Assembly: GCA_018830285.1 (NCBI GenBank)
Contig: JAHJSB010000025.1
Span: 1 to 47,809, forward strand
Length of the DNA stretch: 47,809 nucleotides
Reading direction: 5' to 3'
DNA from: Alphaproteobacteria bacterium
Lineage (GTDB): Bacteria; Pseudomonadota; Alphaproteobacteria; Caulobacterales; Hyphomonadaceae
A program made the translations under genes and the position numbers. The notes beneath the pieces were generated by a model. It did no database searches. It worked only from the letters and a program-made list of their open reading frames with translations, and was not told the DNA's origin. Below, piece by piece: positions 16,244-24,823 of the stretch; positions within the stretch are counted from its first letter, which is position 1; each line of letters opens with the position of its first letter.

Positions 16244-17772
16244 GGTTTCGTCAGTTCGATAATATCCGGATTGGCCATGACATAATCGATGGCATAGGCG
16301 AGTTCGCCGGCGGTCTCCGTGTAGAGCGTATAGAGCGGCTGCCCGCCTTTGACCCTGTCACCCAGCCTGACATGAAGATCCAGGCCGGCGGTCTTGTCGC
16401 CGGGGGCGCCTGCGAGTTTTGCCACCCGCGCGAGGCGTCGACTGTCGATGCAGGTCACCTGGCCGGGGGCGGGCGCCAGGATGGGGCGGCTGTGTTCCGC
16501 AAGGGCCGGCTCCCGAAATCCGCCCTGGGCGCGGCAAATGGCTTCGAATTTCGTATAGGCCGCCCCGCTGCGCAGCACCTCCAATGCCATGGCCTTGCCG
16601 GCGCCCGAACCCGCCTTGCCGACCAGCTCGAGCAGCGCCCCGGCAATCAGGCAGGCGCGGTCTGCGAGATCAGCAGGGGCATCCGGATCGTTCCGCAGGA
16701 CGTCCAGAATATCACGCGCTTCGAGCGCGGGACCGATGCCGCGTCCGACCGGTTGGGTGCCGTCGGTGACGAGCGACAGGACTTTCAGGCCGAACTCTTC
16801 GGCGACCTTTTCAAGAAGGGACTGCAGGGAGATTGCCGCCGCCTGGCTGCGGACCTTGGCCGTCGGGCCCACGGGAATATCGATCACGATATGGGTGGCG
16901 CCAGCCGCGATCTTCTTTGACAGGACGGATGCGACGAGCGCTCCCTCGCTGTCGAGATCCAGCGCCCGCTCAATCCGGACCAGGGCGTCGTCGGCCGGGC
17001 TGAAATGCATGCCGCCGCCCCAGACGAAGCAGCCGCCCTCCTGATCGACGACCCGCCGCATGCTCTCAAGGTCGAGGTCCACATCGGTGACGACTTCCAT
17101 CGTGTCGGCGGTGCCGGCGGGGGAGGTGATGGCGCGGGACGATGTTTTCGGGATGGTCAGGCCGAGGGAGGCGCAGATGGCCACGACGATGGGTGTGGTC
17201 CGGTTGCCTGGCAGGCCGCCGACGCAATGCTTGTCGGCAATCGGTGTGCGGTCCCATGTCATCTTGCTGCCGGTTTCGACCATGGCGCGCGTGAGAGCGA
17301 TTGTTTCCGCCAGATCCAGCGGCAAGGCTGAGCATGCCGTCACGAATGAGGACAGATGGATGTCCGAATAGCGCCCTGCGACAATGTCGGTGATGATGGC
17401 CAGCGTACCGGCTGGATCGAGCCGCTGGCCGAACACCTTGCCCCGAACCGTTTTGAGCGATTCAAGCGGCGCGGGATGGCTGATGTAAATCTGGCAGCCG
17501 TCCGCAAGGCCGAGCAGGCGCCAGGCGGCCTCCGACAGGCCGATTTCCTGATCGGAAACGAGGTCGGTCGATGTCTGGTACAGCGTGGCGATAATGGACT
17601 TGGAGCCATTGGTCAGCTGGACCCGGGAATGCGCGGAAAACCCTTCGGACCGGCAGACCGGACTGTCTGCCCGGACGAACGCCATGGCTTCATGCTGTGT
17701 ATCAAGGCCGAGACGACGCGCGGTCAGCACATTGGTCAAGGTGGGTAGGCCCGGAGTTTGCGTGTCCATCAA
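16240..17772 (-). CDS. AMP phosphorylase-like member of the thymidine phosphorylase family
   Basis: The 510-residue length and an extra N-terminal domain (about residues 1-100) set this apart from ordinary bacterial thymidine phosphorylase (~440) and match archaeal AMP phosphorylase, which converts NMP and phosphate to ribose 1,5-bisphosphate and free base. The phosphate/ribose site reads IPKTSSRAITSPAGTADT (207-224), as in the AMP phosphorylase branch. SSFVTACSALPLDLAETIALTRAMVETG and HCVGGLPGN (182-190) are family signatures. It overlaps both neighbours by 4 bp (ATGA), the nuclease upstream and the PRPP synthetase-like gene downstream, so the three are made together. No Rubisco or R15P isomerase is seen. 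NMP specificity is inferred from architecture. Confidence 0.85.
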   Translation of the reverse strand: MMDTQTPGLPTLTNVLTARRLGLDTQHEAMAFVRADSPVCRSEGFSAHSRVQLTNGSKSIIATLYQTSTDLVSDQEIGLSEAAWRLLGLADGCQIYISHPAPLESLKTVRGKVFGQRLDPAGTLAIITDIVAGRYSDIHLSSFVTACSALPLDLAETIALTRAMVETGSKMTWDRTPIADKHCVGGLPGNRTTPIVVAICASLGLTIPKTSSRAITSPAGTADTMEVVTDVDLDLESMRRVVDQEGGCFVWGGGMHFSPADDALVRIERALDLDSEGALVASVLSKKIAAGATHIVIDIPVGPTAKVRSQAAAISLQSLLEKVAEEFGLKVLSLVTDGTQPVGRGIGPALEARDILDVLRNDPDAPADLADRACLIAGALLELVGKAGSGAGKAMALEVLRSGAAYTKFEAICRAQGGFREPALAEHSRPILAPAPGQVTCIDSRRLARVAKLAGAPGDKTAGLDLHVRLGDRVKGGQPLYTLYTETAGELAYAIDYVMANPDIIELTKP

Positions 17773-19133
17773 TCGAGATTCTGTGTTTCATTATGTTCCG
17801 GCACGGCAACGGACCAGCCCAGTTCTTCCTCGATCCGGTGGCGAAGGGCATCGGCGGCGTCTGGCTCGCCATGGACAATGAAGGTCTGCTTCGGCGGTGA
17901 TTCAAAGCCCCCCAGCCAGAGCATGATATCATCCGCGTCGGCATGAGCCGAGAGCATGTGCAGGGTGGCGATTTCGGCGCGCACGTCATGGTACTCGCCG
18001 TGGATCTTTATCCGGTCAATCCCGGCGACCATGGCTGCGCCCCGCGTGCCGCCCGCCTGGAAGCCTGCAAACAGGACGGAATTACGGGCGTCCGGCACAT
18101 AGAATTTCAGGTGGTGAAGGACCCGACCGCCGGTCGCCATGCCGCTCGCTGCGACAATGATCTTGGGCATCTGGTCATAGTCGAGGGCCTTGGAATCATC
18201 GCTGTCATGGACGTATTTTGCGACATGGCAGGCGTTCAGGCTCTGCGTCTTGCTGAGCTTGTGACAGTAGGCATGCTTGCAGAAGAGTTCAGTGGCATCA
18301 ATCGCCATCGGACTGTCGAGATAGACGGGCAGGTCGGGAATTCGGCCTGCCGCCTTCAGCTCGTGGAGATGGTAGAGCAGTGTCTGGGCGCGCCCGACGG
18401 CGAAGGACGGAATGAGCACTGTTCCACCGCGCTTGGCTGTGCGGTTGATGATGTCGGCCAGCGCATCCTGTGCGTCGCGCGCGCCATGCTGGCGGTTGCC
18501 ATAGGTCGACTCCACGAGCAGGTAGTCAGCCTGCCGGACAGGCGCAGGATCATACATGATCGGGTCGTTCGGGCGGCCGAGGTCACCCGAAAAGACGATC
18601 TTGGTCGTCGGCGTCTGGAACTCGACAATCGCAGCGCCGAGGATGTGGCCGGCGAGCCGGAATGTCGCGGACACGTCTTTGGCCACACTCACCGGTAAAT
18701 CGAATGGCGACGTGTCAAACATTTCGAGCGTTTTCCAGACGTCTTTTTCGCCATAGAGCGGCAAGGCGGGCTTGTGCTTCGTATAGCCATAGCGATTGGC
18801 GCGCTCGGCTTCGCGTTCCTGCAGGTAGGCACTGTCTGGCAACAGGATCTTGCAAAGGTCATAGGTCGCGTCGGTGCAATGAATTTTGCCCCTGAAGCCG
18901 TCCCTGACCAGGACAGGCAGATAACCCGAATGGTCGATATGCGCGTGGGTCAGCACGACGGCATCAATGGACGCCGGGTCAACCGGCAGGTGTTTCCAGT
19001 TCCGCAGGCGCAGCTGCTTGTAGCCCTGGAACAGGCCGCAATCGACAAGGACGCGGGACTCGCCTGTATCGACCAGGTATTTTGACCCGGTCACCGTGCC
19101 CACGCCGCCGAGGAACTTGAGTTGAAGTGTCAT
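17769..19133 (-). CDS. Beta-CASP metallo-beta-lactamase-fold RNA-processing nuclease
   Basis: A 454-residue CPSF-like enzyme. The zinc motifs are HAHIDHSG (63-70), AGHILGA, SGDLGR and, in the C-terminal part, SAHADADD and IVHGE. The beta-CASP domain lies between, with ESTYGNRQH and VLIPSFAVGRAQ. In this family it acts as endo- and/or exonuclease on RNA. ATG 19133 was chosen because AAGGAAG lies 8 nt upstream and similarity begins there; the longer frame to 19205 would include the FNR-type box. It leads into the AMP phosphorylase-like gene by an ATGA overlap, suggesting that its mononucleotide products are passed on. Confidence 0.88.
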   Translation of the reverse strand: MTLQLKFLGGVGTVTGSKYLVDTGESRVLVDCGLFQGYKQLRLRNWKHLPVDPASIDAVVLTHAHIDHSGYLPVLVRDGFRGKIHCTDATYDLCKILLPDSAYLQEREAERANRYGYTKHKPALPLYGEKDVWKTLEMFDTSPFDLPVSVAKDVSATFRLAGHILGAAIVEFQTPTTKIVFSGDLGRPNDPIMYDPAPVRQADYLLVESTYGNRQHGARDAQDALADIINRTAKRGGTVLIPSFAVGRAQTLLYHLHELKAAGRIPDLPVYLDSPMAIDATELFCKHAYCHKLSKTQSLNACHVAKYVHDSDDSKALDYDQMPKIIVAASGMATGGRVLHHLKFYVPDARNSVLFAGFQAGGTRGAAMVAGIDRIKIHGEYHDVRAEIATLHMLSAHADADDIMLWLGGFESPPKQTFIVHGEPDAADALRHRIEEELGWSVAVPEHNETQNLD

Positions 19134-19191
19134 GTATCGGCTTCCTTGGTGACCGCATGGGAAAAGGTGGGCTGCGCCGCAACGCGGCCCC

Positions 19192-19205
19192 TTGATCTCA
19201 CTCAA
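19192..19205 (-). promoter_or_regulatory. FNR/FixK box before the nuclease-phosphorylase operon
   Basis: TTGAT-CTCA-CTCAA has one mismatch to the consensus. It lies 59 bp upstream of the nuclease ATG and after the DUF2267 gene. No good -10 is seen at the expected spacing, so it may add to read-through from the Hsp20 promoter. Confidence 0.5.
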
Positions 19206-19265
19206 TCACATGTGACCCGGCAGGGCGGGTGCGCGCAAGCCTGTCTCTTCGTTCTGAGGGGAGGG

Positions 19266-19724
19266 TTAGAGCCCGGCGATCGGAGACGTGCGGATCGAAG
19301 ACTTGCCCAGGTCCCGGATCGGTTTGGGGAGCGCCTGGAGCACGTTCTCGATCTCGCCGGGTGAAATATTCATGCTAAGCACTTCAAAGACGGCGGCAGC
19401 GACCGCGTCGGGCTTGACGCCGGGAAAGTTCCTGAACGCTTCTGCAATCGGCGCGAGGAATGCGTCCAGCGACCGGTCCGTTGCGCGCTCGGACCCGGGC
19501 GACCAGCCTTCGAAAAATATGCCGCGCACGATCAGCGGCATCTGCGAGGAGAAATTCGCTGCCAGCGGAACCGGCAGCCGGTCGCGAACTTCATGCATTA
19601 CGACCTTGAGGGCCTGATGGGCCTGTGCCGGCTCGGTCCAGCCGAGAACCTCCATCAAATTCTTCAGCCATACATTGGCAGTCTGGAGCGCCTCATCAAA
19701 CTGGTGCAAACCTGTGTGGCTCAT
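19266..19724 (-). CDS. DUF2267-family protein
   Basis: A 152-residue protein. HQFDEALQTANVWLKNLMEVLGW followed by AHQALKVVMHEVRDRLPVPLAANFSSQMPLIVRGIFFEGW is the DUF2267 pattern, a small helical domain often found beside Hsp20, CBS or low-oxygen genes; its molecular role is unknown. The segment is given here in two parts around residues 7-75. It follows Hsp20 by 31 bp and precedes the beta-CASP nuclease. A strong AAGGAGG lies about 24 nt before the chosen ATG with no usable start closer, so the exact start is uncertain. Confidence 0.75.
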   Translation of the reverse strand: MSHTGLHQFDEALQTANVWLKNLMEVLGWTEPAQAHQALKVVMHEVRDRLPVPLAANFSSQMPLIVRGIFFEGWSPGSERATDRSLDAFLAPIAEAFRNFPGVKPDAVAAAVFEVLSMNISPGEIENVLQALPKPIRDLGKSSIRTSPIAGL

Positions 19725-19755
19725 CGTGCAATTCCGCCCGATAGGCGGCCTCCTT

Positions 19756-20256
19756 CTAGTCGGACTTGATGGCAATTTTCTTCGCTGGCTGGCGAGCCGT
19801 TTCGGATTTCGGCAATGTGATCGACAAAACGCCCTTCTTCAGCGTTGCGTTGACGTTCGCAGCATCGACTTCGCAGGGCAGGGGCACGTGCCGCTGGAAG
19901 GTTCCGTAGGCGCGCTCCATGCGATGGAAGTTCTTGCCTTTTTCTTCCTTTTTTTCTTCGCGCTTGCCGGAGATCATCACGCCGGTGTCAGTCAGGCTGA
20001 TGTCGATATCCTTGCGGTCGATTCCCGGTACGTCCAGGACAAGTTCGATTGCATCATCGGTCTCGCTGACGTCGAGCTTTGTGGGGAGGGCGAATGCCTG
20101 TCCGCCATTGGTGCGACCAAATGCGGGCAGCGCCGGAATATAGCTACTGAAAAGGTCGTCCATCTCTGCTTTCAACTGGGAAAAGGGATCATTGCCGCGC
20201 AACCATCCGAATGGCTGGCTCGGTGCGGGGTCTTCCTTCTTTTGCAAGCTCGTCAT
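19756..20256 (-). CDS. Hsp20/alpha-crystallin small heat-shock protein
   Basis: A 166-residue holdase that keeps unfolding proteins soluble. After a variable N-terminus (FGWLRGNDPFSQLKAEMDDLFSSY), the alpha-crystallin domain spans about 60-155: PTKLDVSETDDAIELVLDVPG, DIDISLTDTGVMISGKREE, YGTFQRHVPLP and the typical KKGVLSITLPKSE. A C-terminal IAIKS supplies the I-x-I anchor. Start ATG 20256 has GAGGAGC about 7 nt upstream, which rules out the longer frame to 20271. Its promoter shows a perfect FNR-type box with a -10 at the correct spacing. It heads a run of five minus-strand genes ending in the PRPP synthetase-like gene. Confidence 0.93.
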   Translation of the reverse strand: MTSLQKKEDPAPSQPFGWLRGNDPFSQLKAEMDDLFSSYIPALPAFGRTNGGQAFALPTKLDVSETDDAIELVLDVPGIDRKDIDISLTDTGVMISGKREEKKEEKGKNFHRMERAYGTFQRHVPLPCEVDAANVNATLKKGVLSITLPKSETARQPAKKIAIKSD

Positions 20257-20310
20257 TTTTCTGCTCCTCAATCAAAGTAAATTTTACGTGCCATCGTTCG
20301 ATGCCATGTC

Positions 20311-20316
20311 AGTCTA
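20311..20316 (-). promoter_or_regulatory. -10 element of the Hsp20 promoter
   Basis: TAGACT read on the minus strand lies 32 bp centre to centre from the perfect FNR-type box at 20339-20352, exactly the class II FNR arrangement, and predicts a start site near 20304. Confidence 0.5.
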
Positions 20317-20338
20317 CGTCGCATGGACGACGTGACGA

Positions 20339-20352
20339 TTGATTGGAATCAA
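20339..20352 (-). promoter_or_regulatory. Perfect FNR/FixK box between Hsp20 and the ABC exporter
   Basis: TTGAT-TGGA-ATCAA is a perfect consensus box in the divergent gap. Spacing to the minus-strand -10 favours control of the Hsp20 operon. The exporter start is 85 bp away on the other side, so divergent control is possible. Confidence 0.78.
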
Positions 20353-20436
20353 GTCGGGTGTCGCCTGAATTGGCAGTTTCGTGATGTAATGCCCGGAGAT
20401 CGGTTCCCGGTCGTCACATCAAGGTATACGTAGCTC

Positions 20437-21144
20437 ATGCCCCCCAATCTCATGACGGCCAGGAACCTGACCAAGGTCTACGACACGGGTGAGGTGAAGG
20501 TGCACGCCTTGCGAGGGGTCGATCTCGACATCGCGCAGGGCGAACTGATCGTCCTGCTCGGACCGTCAGGCAGCGGCAAGTCGACCCTGCTCAACATTCT
20601 CGGAGGACTCGACAGCCCGACCTCCGGTGAAGTCCTGTTCCAGGGGAAACCCCTGACGGGATCCAGTTCCGCCGCGCTGACCCGATACCGGCGCCAGCAT
20701 GTCGGGTTCATCTTCCAGTTCTACAATCTCGTGCCGAGCCTGACGGCCCGCGAGAATGTCTCGCTCGTGACCGAGATTGCCGAAGACCCGATTCCGGCAG
20801 AAGAGGCGCTGGCGCTGGTTGGCATGTCCGCCCGGATCGATCATTTTCCGGCGGAACTCTCCGGCGGTGAGCAGCAACGCGTTGCGGTGGCCCGGGCGAT
20901 CGCCAAGCGACCCCATCTCCTGCTGTGCGACGAGCCGACCGGCGCGCTCGATAGTACGACAGGCGTGCGGGTGCTGGAAGCGCTCGAGCACGTCAATCGC
21001 GCGCTTGGGGCGACGACGCTCATCATCACGCACAATGTCGGCATCGCCGATATGGCAGACCGCGTGATCCGTTTTTCAGATGGCATGATCGCCAGCACCG
21101 AGAATATGGGGCGGCGTCGGAAGCCTTCGGAGATTTCCTGGTGA
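20437..21144 (+). CDS. ABC transporter ATP-binding protein (MacB/LolD-like)
   Basis: The 235-residue ATPase of a type VII-like ABC system. Walker [10 protein letters not shown] (~residue 46), the [17 protein letters not shown]-loop region, signature [14 protein letters not shown] and Walker [14 protein letters not shown] are all intact, and the spacing matches the LolD/MacB/DevA group that powers FtsX-type permeases. The stop overlaps the permease start by 4 bp (GTGA). An in-frame ATG at 20452 is an alternative start. It lies divergent from Hsp20 with a perfect FNR-type box in the shared region. Confidence 0.93.
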   Translation: MPPNLMTARNLTKVYDTGEVKVHALRGVDLDIAQGELIVLLGPSGSGKSTLLNILGGLDSPTSGEVLFQGKPLTGSSSAALTRYRRQHVGFIFQFYNLVPSLTARENVSLVTEIAEDPIPAEEALALVGMSARIDHFPAELSGGEQQRVAVARAIAKRPHLLLCDEPTGALDSTTGVRVLEALEHVNRALGATTLIITHNVGIADMADRVIRFSDGMIASTENMGRRRKPSEISW

Positions 21145-23513
21145 ACCTGTTCTCTGCGCTCGACAGGAAGCTGCTTCGCGATCTCGTGCACATGCGGGGG
21201 CAGGCGCTCGCTGTGGGTGTCATCATCGCGTGCGGAGTCGGAATCCTGATCATGGCGCTTGGGGCGCTCCAGTCGCTGCAGCAGAGCCGGGAGATCTATT
21301 ACGAGCACTACCGGTTCGCGGATGTCTTCGCGGATGTCAAACGTGCGCCTGAGCGGCTGGCGTCCGAGATACGCCAGATTGACGGCGTCCAGCAGGTCGA
21401 GACGAGAATCTCGCGGATTGTGACGCTCGATATCGCGCGCCTCGAGGAACCGGCCAATGGCCAGCTCGTGTCCATCCCGGACGATGGGGCGCCGGTTCTC
21501 AATGGCGTACTCCTGTACGAGGGTCGCTGGCCGGACCTGACGCGGCCCGATGAAGCCGTCGTCAGCAAGGCATTTGCGGAGGCGAACGCGCTTGGAATCG
21601 GGGACAGTGTTTCGGCGATCATCAATGGCCGGGCGCGCGACGTGACGCTTGTCGGCATCGGGGATTCACCGGAATACATTTACACGTTGGGGCCGGGCGC
21701 CCTGCTGCCTGACGATGAACGCTTCGGTGTTTTCTGGATGCGCCGCCGCGCACTGGAGGCGGCCTTCGACCTCGACGGTGCGTTCAGCAGTGTCAGTGTG
21801 ACCCTGGCCGGCAATACCCAGCCGGAGAACGTGATTGCTGAACTCGACATCCTGCTCGCGCCTTTTGCCGGGGTCGGCGCGTATGCGAGGGACGACCAGA
21901 TATCCCACGCCTTTATCGAATCCGAGATGCAACAGCTGAGAAGCATGGCGCGGGTTATCCCGCCGGTTTTTCTCGTCGTGTCCGCGATCCTGATCCACGC
22001 GATCCTGTCGCGCCTGATCGCGACCGAACGCCAACAGATCGGCCTGCTGAAGGCGTTCGGATACACACGCGCGGAAATTGGCTGGCACTATGTGAAATTC
22101 GCGCTTGTCCTATCGGGCGGCGGTGTGCTCGCCGGTTTTGTCATGGGGTGGGCGCTGGCGGGCCTGTTGACCCATCTCTATTCCGATACGTTCCGGTTTC
22201 CCGATATCATCCTGACTCTTGCGCCGGCGTCTTTCCTGATTGGCGCCGTGGCGGCGTTTTCCGCTGCGATTGCCGGCGCGCTGACGTCCGCCCTCAGGGC
22301 TGCCAGTCTTGCCCCTGCGGAGGCAATGTCGCCCGCGCCGCCGACAATCTACCGCCGCGGCTTTTTTGAAAGGCTGAGTGGCGCACCAAATCTGGATGCG
22401 CCAACACGCATGATCGCCCGGCACCTCACCCGCTGGCCACTTCGGGCCGGCATGACGATGTTCGGGATTGCCGCCTCCGTGGCGCTGCTTGTTGGCACCC
22501 TGTTTGCGTTCGATTCCGTCGATGCGATGCTTGACACAAGGTTCAACCGGACTGACGCCTATGATGCTGCGGTGAATTTCGTCGAGCCTCAGGGAACCGA
22601 TGCCCTGCTGGAACTCGGCCGCCTGCCGGGCGTGCTCGAGGTGGAAGGCAACCGGAACATCTACGTTCGGCTGCGCCATGGTTCACATGATGAGCGCGCG
22701 GTCATCGTCGGCCTGCAGCCGGACGGACACCAGAAACAGTTGCTTGATGCAGGCGGACAGATCGTGCCGGTGCCAGAACGCGGGCTCGCCTTGTCGAACC
22801 AGATGGCCAGCATGATTTCCGCAGGTCGGGGCGACCGGGTTACAGTCGACGTGCTGGAAGGCCGAAGGCCGGTCGTCGATGTGCCCGTGACGGCGATTGT
22901 CGCGGAGGATATCGGGGCATTCGCCTATATGGACATCCGGCAGGTTAACCGGCTGCTGGGGGAGCGACCAACGGTGACCGGCGCCTTTCTTGCGATCGAC
23001 CCGGATCAGAATAAGGACTTCAGCGAACAGGTCCTTGCCCGTCCGCGCATTGCCAGTGTGTCACTGCAGGAGCCGGCCATTGCCGCTTTCGAGACGACGC
23101 TCGAAGAGACCATTTATATCATGATGGCCATCTATGCGCTGATCGGCGGCTCCATCGCGGCGGGCGTCGTATACAATGCGGCCCGCATTGCGATGATGGA
23201 GCGTGGTCGGGAACTTGCAAGCCTGAGGGTGCTTGGATTCACGGAGGGAGAAGTGACCCATATCCTGCTTGGCGAACTCGCCATCCTGATCATGATCGCC
23301 TTGCCAGTCGGAGCTGTCTTTGGCCTCGGCTTCGCCAACCTTATCGTCAGCGGCATGTCGACGGAACTGTACCGGATTCCGTTTGCGCTGCAGCCGTCTA
23401 CCTATGGCTTGGCGGGGATAATCGTGCTGGTTGCATCAATCGGTTCGGCAATACTTGTCGCCCGCCGGGTGCGCGACCTGGATTTGATTGAGGTGTTGAA
23501 GACCCGTGAGTAA
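21141..23513 (+). CDS. ABC transporter permease, double FtsX domain
   Basis: A 790-residue permease starting with GTG in a 4-bp overlap with the ATPase gene. It has an N-terminal membrane segment ([19 protein letters not shown]), a large periplasmic domain, three segments with the FtsX pattern at ~270-400 including [26 protein letters not shown], then a second half repeating the layout: transmembrane segment near 430-455, periplasmic domain, and a C-terminal FtsX set with [21 protein letters not shown]. Both cytoplasmic coupling loops are conserved. This duplicated arrangement is the LolCE/YbbP-like group used for lipids, lipoproteins or small molecules; the cargo is unknown. Confidence 0.88.
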   Translation: MNLFSALDRKLLRDLVHMRGQALAVGVIIACGVGILIMALGALQSLQQSREIYYEHYRFADVFADVKRAPERLASEIRQIDGVQQVETRISRIVTLDIARLEEPANGQLVSIPDDGAPVLNGVLLYEGRWPDLTRPDEAVVSKAFAEANALGIGDSVSAIINGRARDVTLVGIGDSPEYIYTLGPGALLPDDERFGVFWMRRRALEAAFDLDGAFSSVSVTLAGNTQPENVIAELDILLAPFAGVGAYARDDQISHAFIESEMQQLRSMARVIPPVFLVVSAILIHAILSRLIATERQQIGLLKAFGYTRAEIGWHYVKFALVLSGGGVLAGFVMGWALAGLLTHLYSDTFRFPDIILTLAPASFLIGAVAAFSAAIAGALTSALRAASLAPAEAMSPAPPTIYRRGFFERLSGAPNLDAPTRMIARHLTRWPLRAGMTMFGIAASVALLVGTLFAFDSVDAMLDTRFNRTDAYDAAVNFVEPQGTDALLELGRLPGVLEVEGNRNIYVRLRHGSHDERAVIVGLQPDGHQKQLLDAGGQIVPVPERGLALSNQMASMISAGRGDRVTVDVLEGRRPVVDVPVTAIVAEDIGAFAYMDIRQVNRLLGERPTVTGAFLAIDPDQNKDFSEQVLARPRIASVSLQEPAIAAFETTLEETIYIMMAIYALIGGSIAAGVVYNAARIAMMERGRELASLRVLGFTEGEVTHILLGELAILIMIALPVGAVFGLGFANLIVSGMSTELYRIPFALQPSTYGLAGIIVLVASIGSAILVARRVRDLDLIEVLKTRE

Positions 23514-24789
23514 AACCATGTCCAAATCCCGAATGGTCTTTTGGGGGGCGCTCGCCGCCTTGTTGTTGATGCTGGCGCTTTGGGCGTTCTGGCCAAGGGC
23601 CGTCCCGGTCGATCTCGTTGAAGTGTCCAGCGGACCGATGGATGTCACCATATCGGACGAGGGTGAAGCCCGGATCCGCGACCTGTTTGTCGTGTCCGCG
23701 CCAGCCGGCGGACAGCTCTCCCGTATCGACATGAAAGCCGGCGATTGCGTGCGCGCCGGGTCGACCGTTATTGCTTCGATATATCCCGTGGCTGCGCCGA
23801 CGATTGACGCCAGGAGCGCCGCCCAGCTCCGGGCCGCCGCAGGCTCTGCGCGTGCTGCGGTGACGGCGGCAGAGGCCGACCTGCGCCGCTGGCGGGCCGA
23901 CCAGAAGCGGGCAGAAGACGACCTCAATCGAACCCGGACACTCGCTGAAACAGGTACCGCCTCGCGGCAGGCGCTGGAACGCGCCGAAACCGAGTATCGC
24001 ACCTTGTCTGCCGCAACGCAGCAGGCCCGTGCCGCACTGGACCTCGCGCGCCACGAAGTGAACCGGGCCGAAGCCGCGCTGATGCCAGCCGGCGCAAGTG
24101 CGGGCGGCGATGGCCTGCCGGTCATCGCGCCTATCACCGGAGTTGTCTTGCGAATCATACGCGACAGCGAAGGCCCGGTATCGGTGGGAACGCCCCTGGT
24201 CGAGATCGGCGATCCTGATGACATCGAGATCATGGTTGACCTGCTTTCCGAGGATGCCGTCAATGTTGCGCCAGGCGACGTTGTCCGCATTCGCGGATGG
24301 GGTGGCGGCACATTGTCCGGGCGTGTGCGCCTGATCGAACCTTATGCATTCACAAAGATATCGGCGCTCGGTATCGAGGAGCAGCGCGTCAATGTCCTGA
24401 TTGACATGGACGGTTCAGGGCGACGACTCGGCCACGGCTTCCGCGTGCGCACCGACATCGTTGTCTGGTCTGCTCCTGATATTGTGCGTGTGCCGATGAC
24501 GGCGCTGTTCAAGTCCGGATCCGACTGGACGGTTTACCGGCTCCAGCATGGCCGCGCGCGCCTGACAACGGTTCACGTTGACCATATGAATGGGCACGCC
24601 GCTGAAATCGTGTTGGGTCTCAGCCCGGGCGACCTGGTCATCGAGCATCCGTCGCGGAACATCGCTGACGGCGTGAGGGTCAAACGCCGGTCACTCCGGT
24701 CAGGCGATGTGGTTGAAGCGTCGGGCAATCGCGACGATGGCAGTTCGGATTTGTCCGAGGATATCACGGTGTGCGACGGCTCAGGCTGA
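23506..24789 (+). CDS. HlyD/DevB-family periplasmic adaptor of the ABC exporter
   Basis: A 427-residue membrane-fusion protein, overlapping the permease gene by 8 bp from a GTG start (ATG 23518 is the alternative). It has one N-terminal transmembrane helix (MVFWGALAALLLMLALWAFW), a biotinyl-lipoyl-like half-motif VSAPAGGQLSRIDMKAGDCV, a long coiled-coil hairpin at about 100-200 rich in Ala, Arg and Glu, the second lipoyl half PVIAPITGVVLRI and a beta-barrel region. The protein would link the inner-membrane ABC unit to the periplasm or an outer-membrane channel. No outer-membrane channel gene is present here. It ends the exporter operon and is convergent with the erythromycin-esterase-family gene. 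Confidence 0.87.
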   Translation: MSKTMSKSRMVFWGALAALLLMLALWAFWPRAVPVDLVEVSSGPMDVTISDEGEARIRDLFVVSAPAGGQLSRIDMKAGDCVRAGSTVIASIYPVAAPTIDARSAAQLRAAAGSARAAVTAAEADLRRWRADQKRAEDDLNRTRTLAETGTASRQALERAETEYRTLSAATQQARAALDLARHEVNRAEAALMPAGASAGGDGLPVIAPITGVVLRIIRDSEGPVSVGTPLVEIGDPDDIEIMVDLLSEDAVNVAPGDVVRIRGWGGGTLSGRVRLIEPYAFTKISALGIEEQRVNVLIDMDGSGRRLGHGFRVRTDIVVWSAPDIVRVPMTALFKSGSDWTVYRLQHGRARLTTVHVDHMNGHAAEIVLGLSPGDLVIEHPSRNIADGVRVKRRSLRSGDVVEASGNRDDGSSDLSEDITVCDGSG

Positions 24790-24823
24790 GCCAGCATCCC
24801 GCCGCCCTACCGGGCTCTTCCCG

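Noticed and set aside
19134..19205. Upstream extension of the beta-CASP nuclease frame to 19205
   Set aside because: AAGGAAG directly before ATG 19133 decides the start, and the extension would overlap the FNR-type box.
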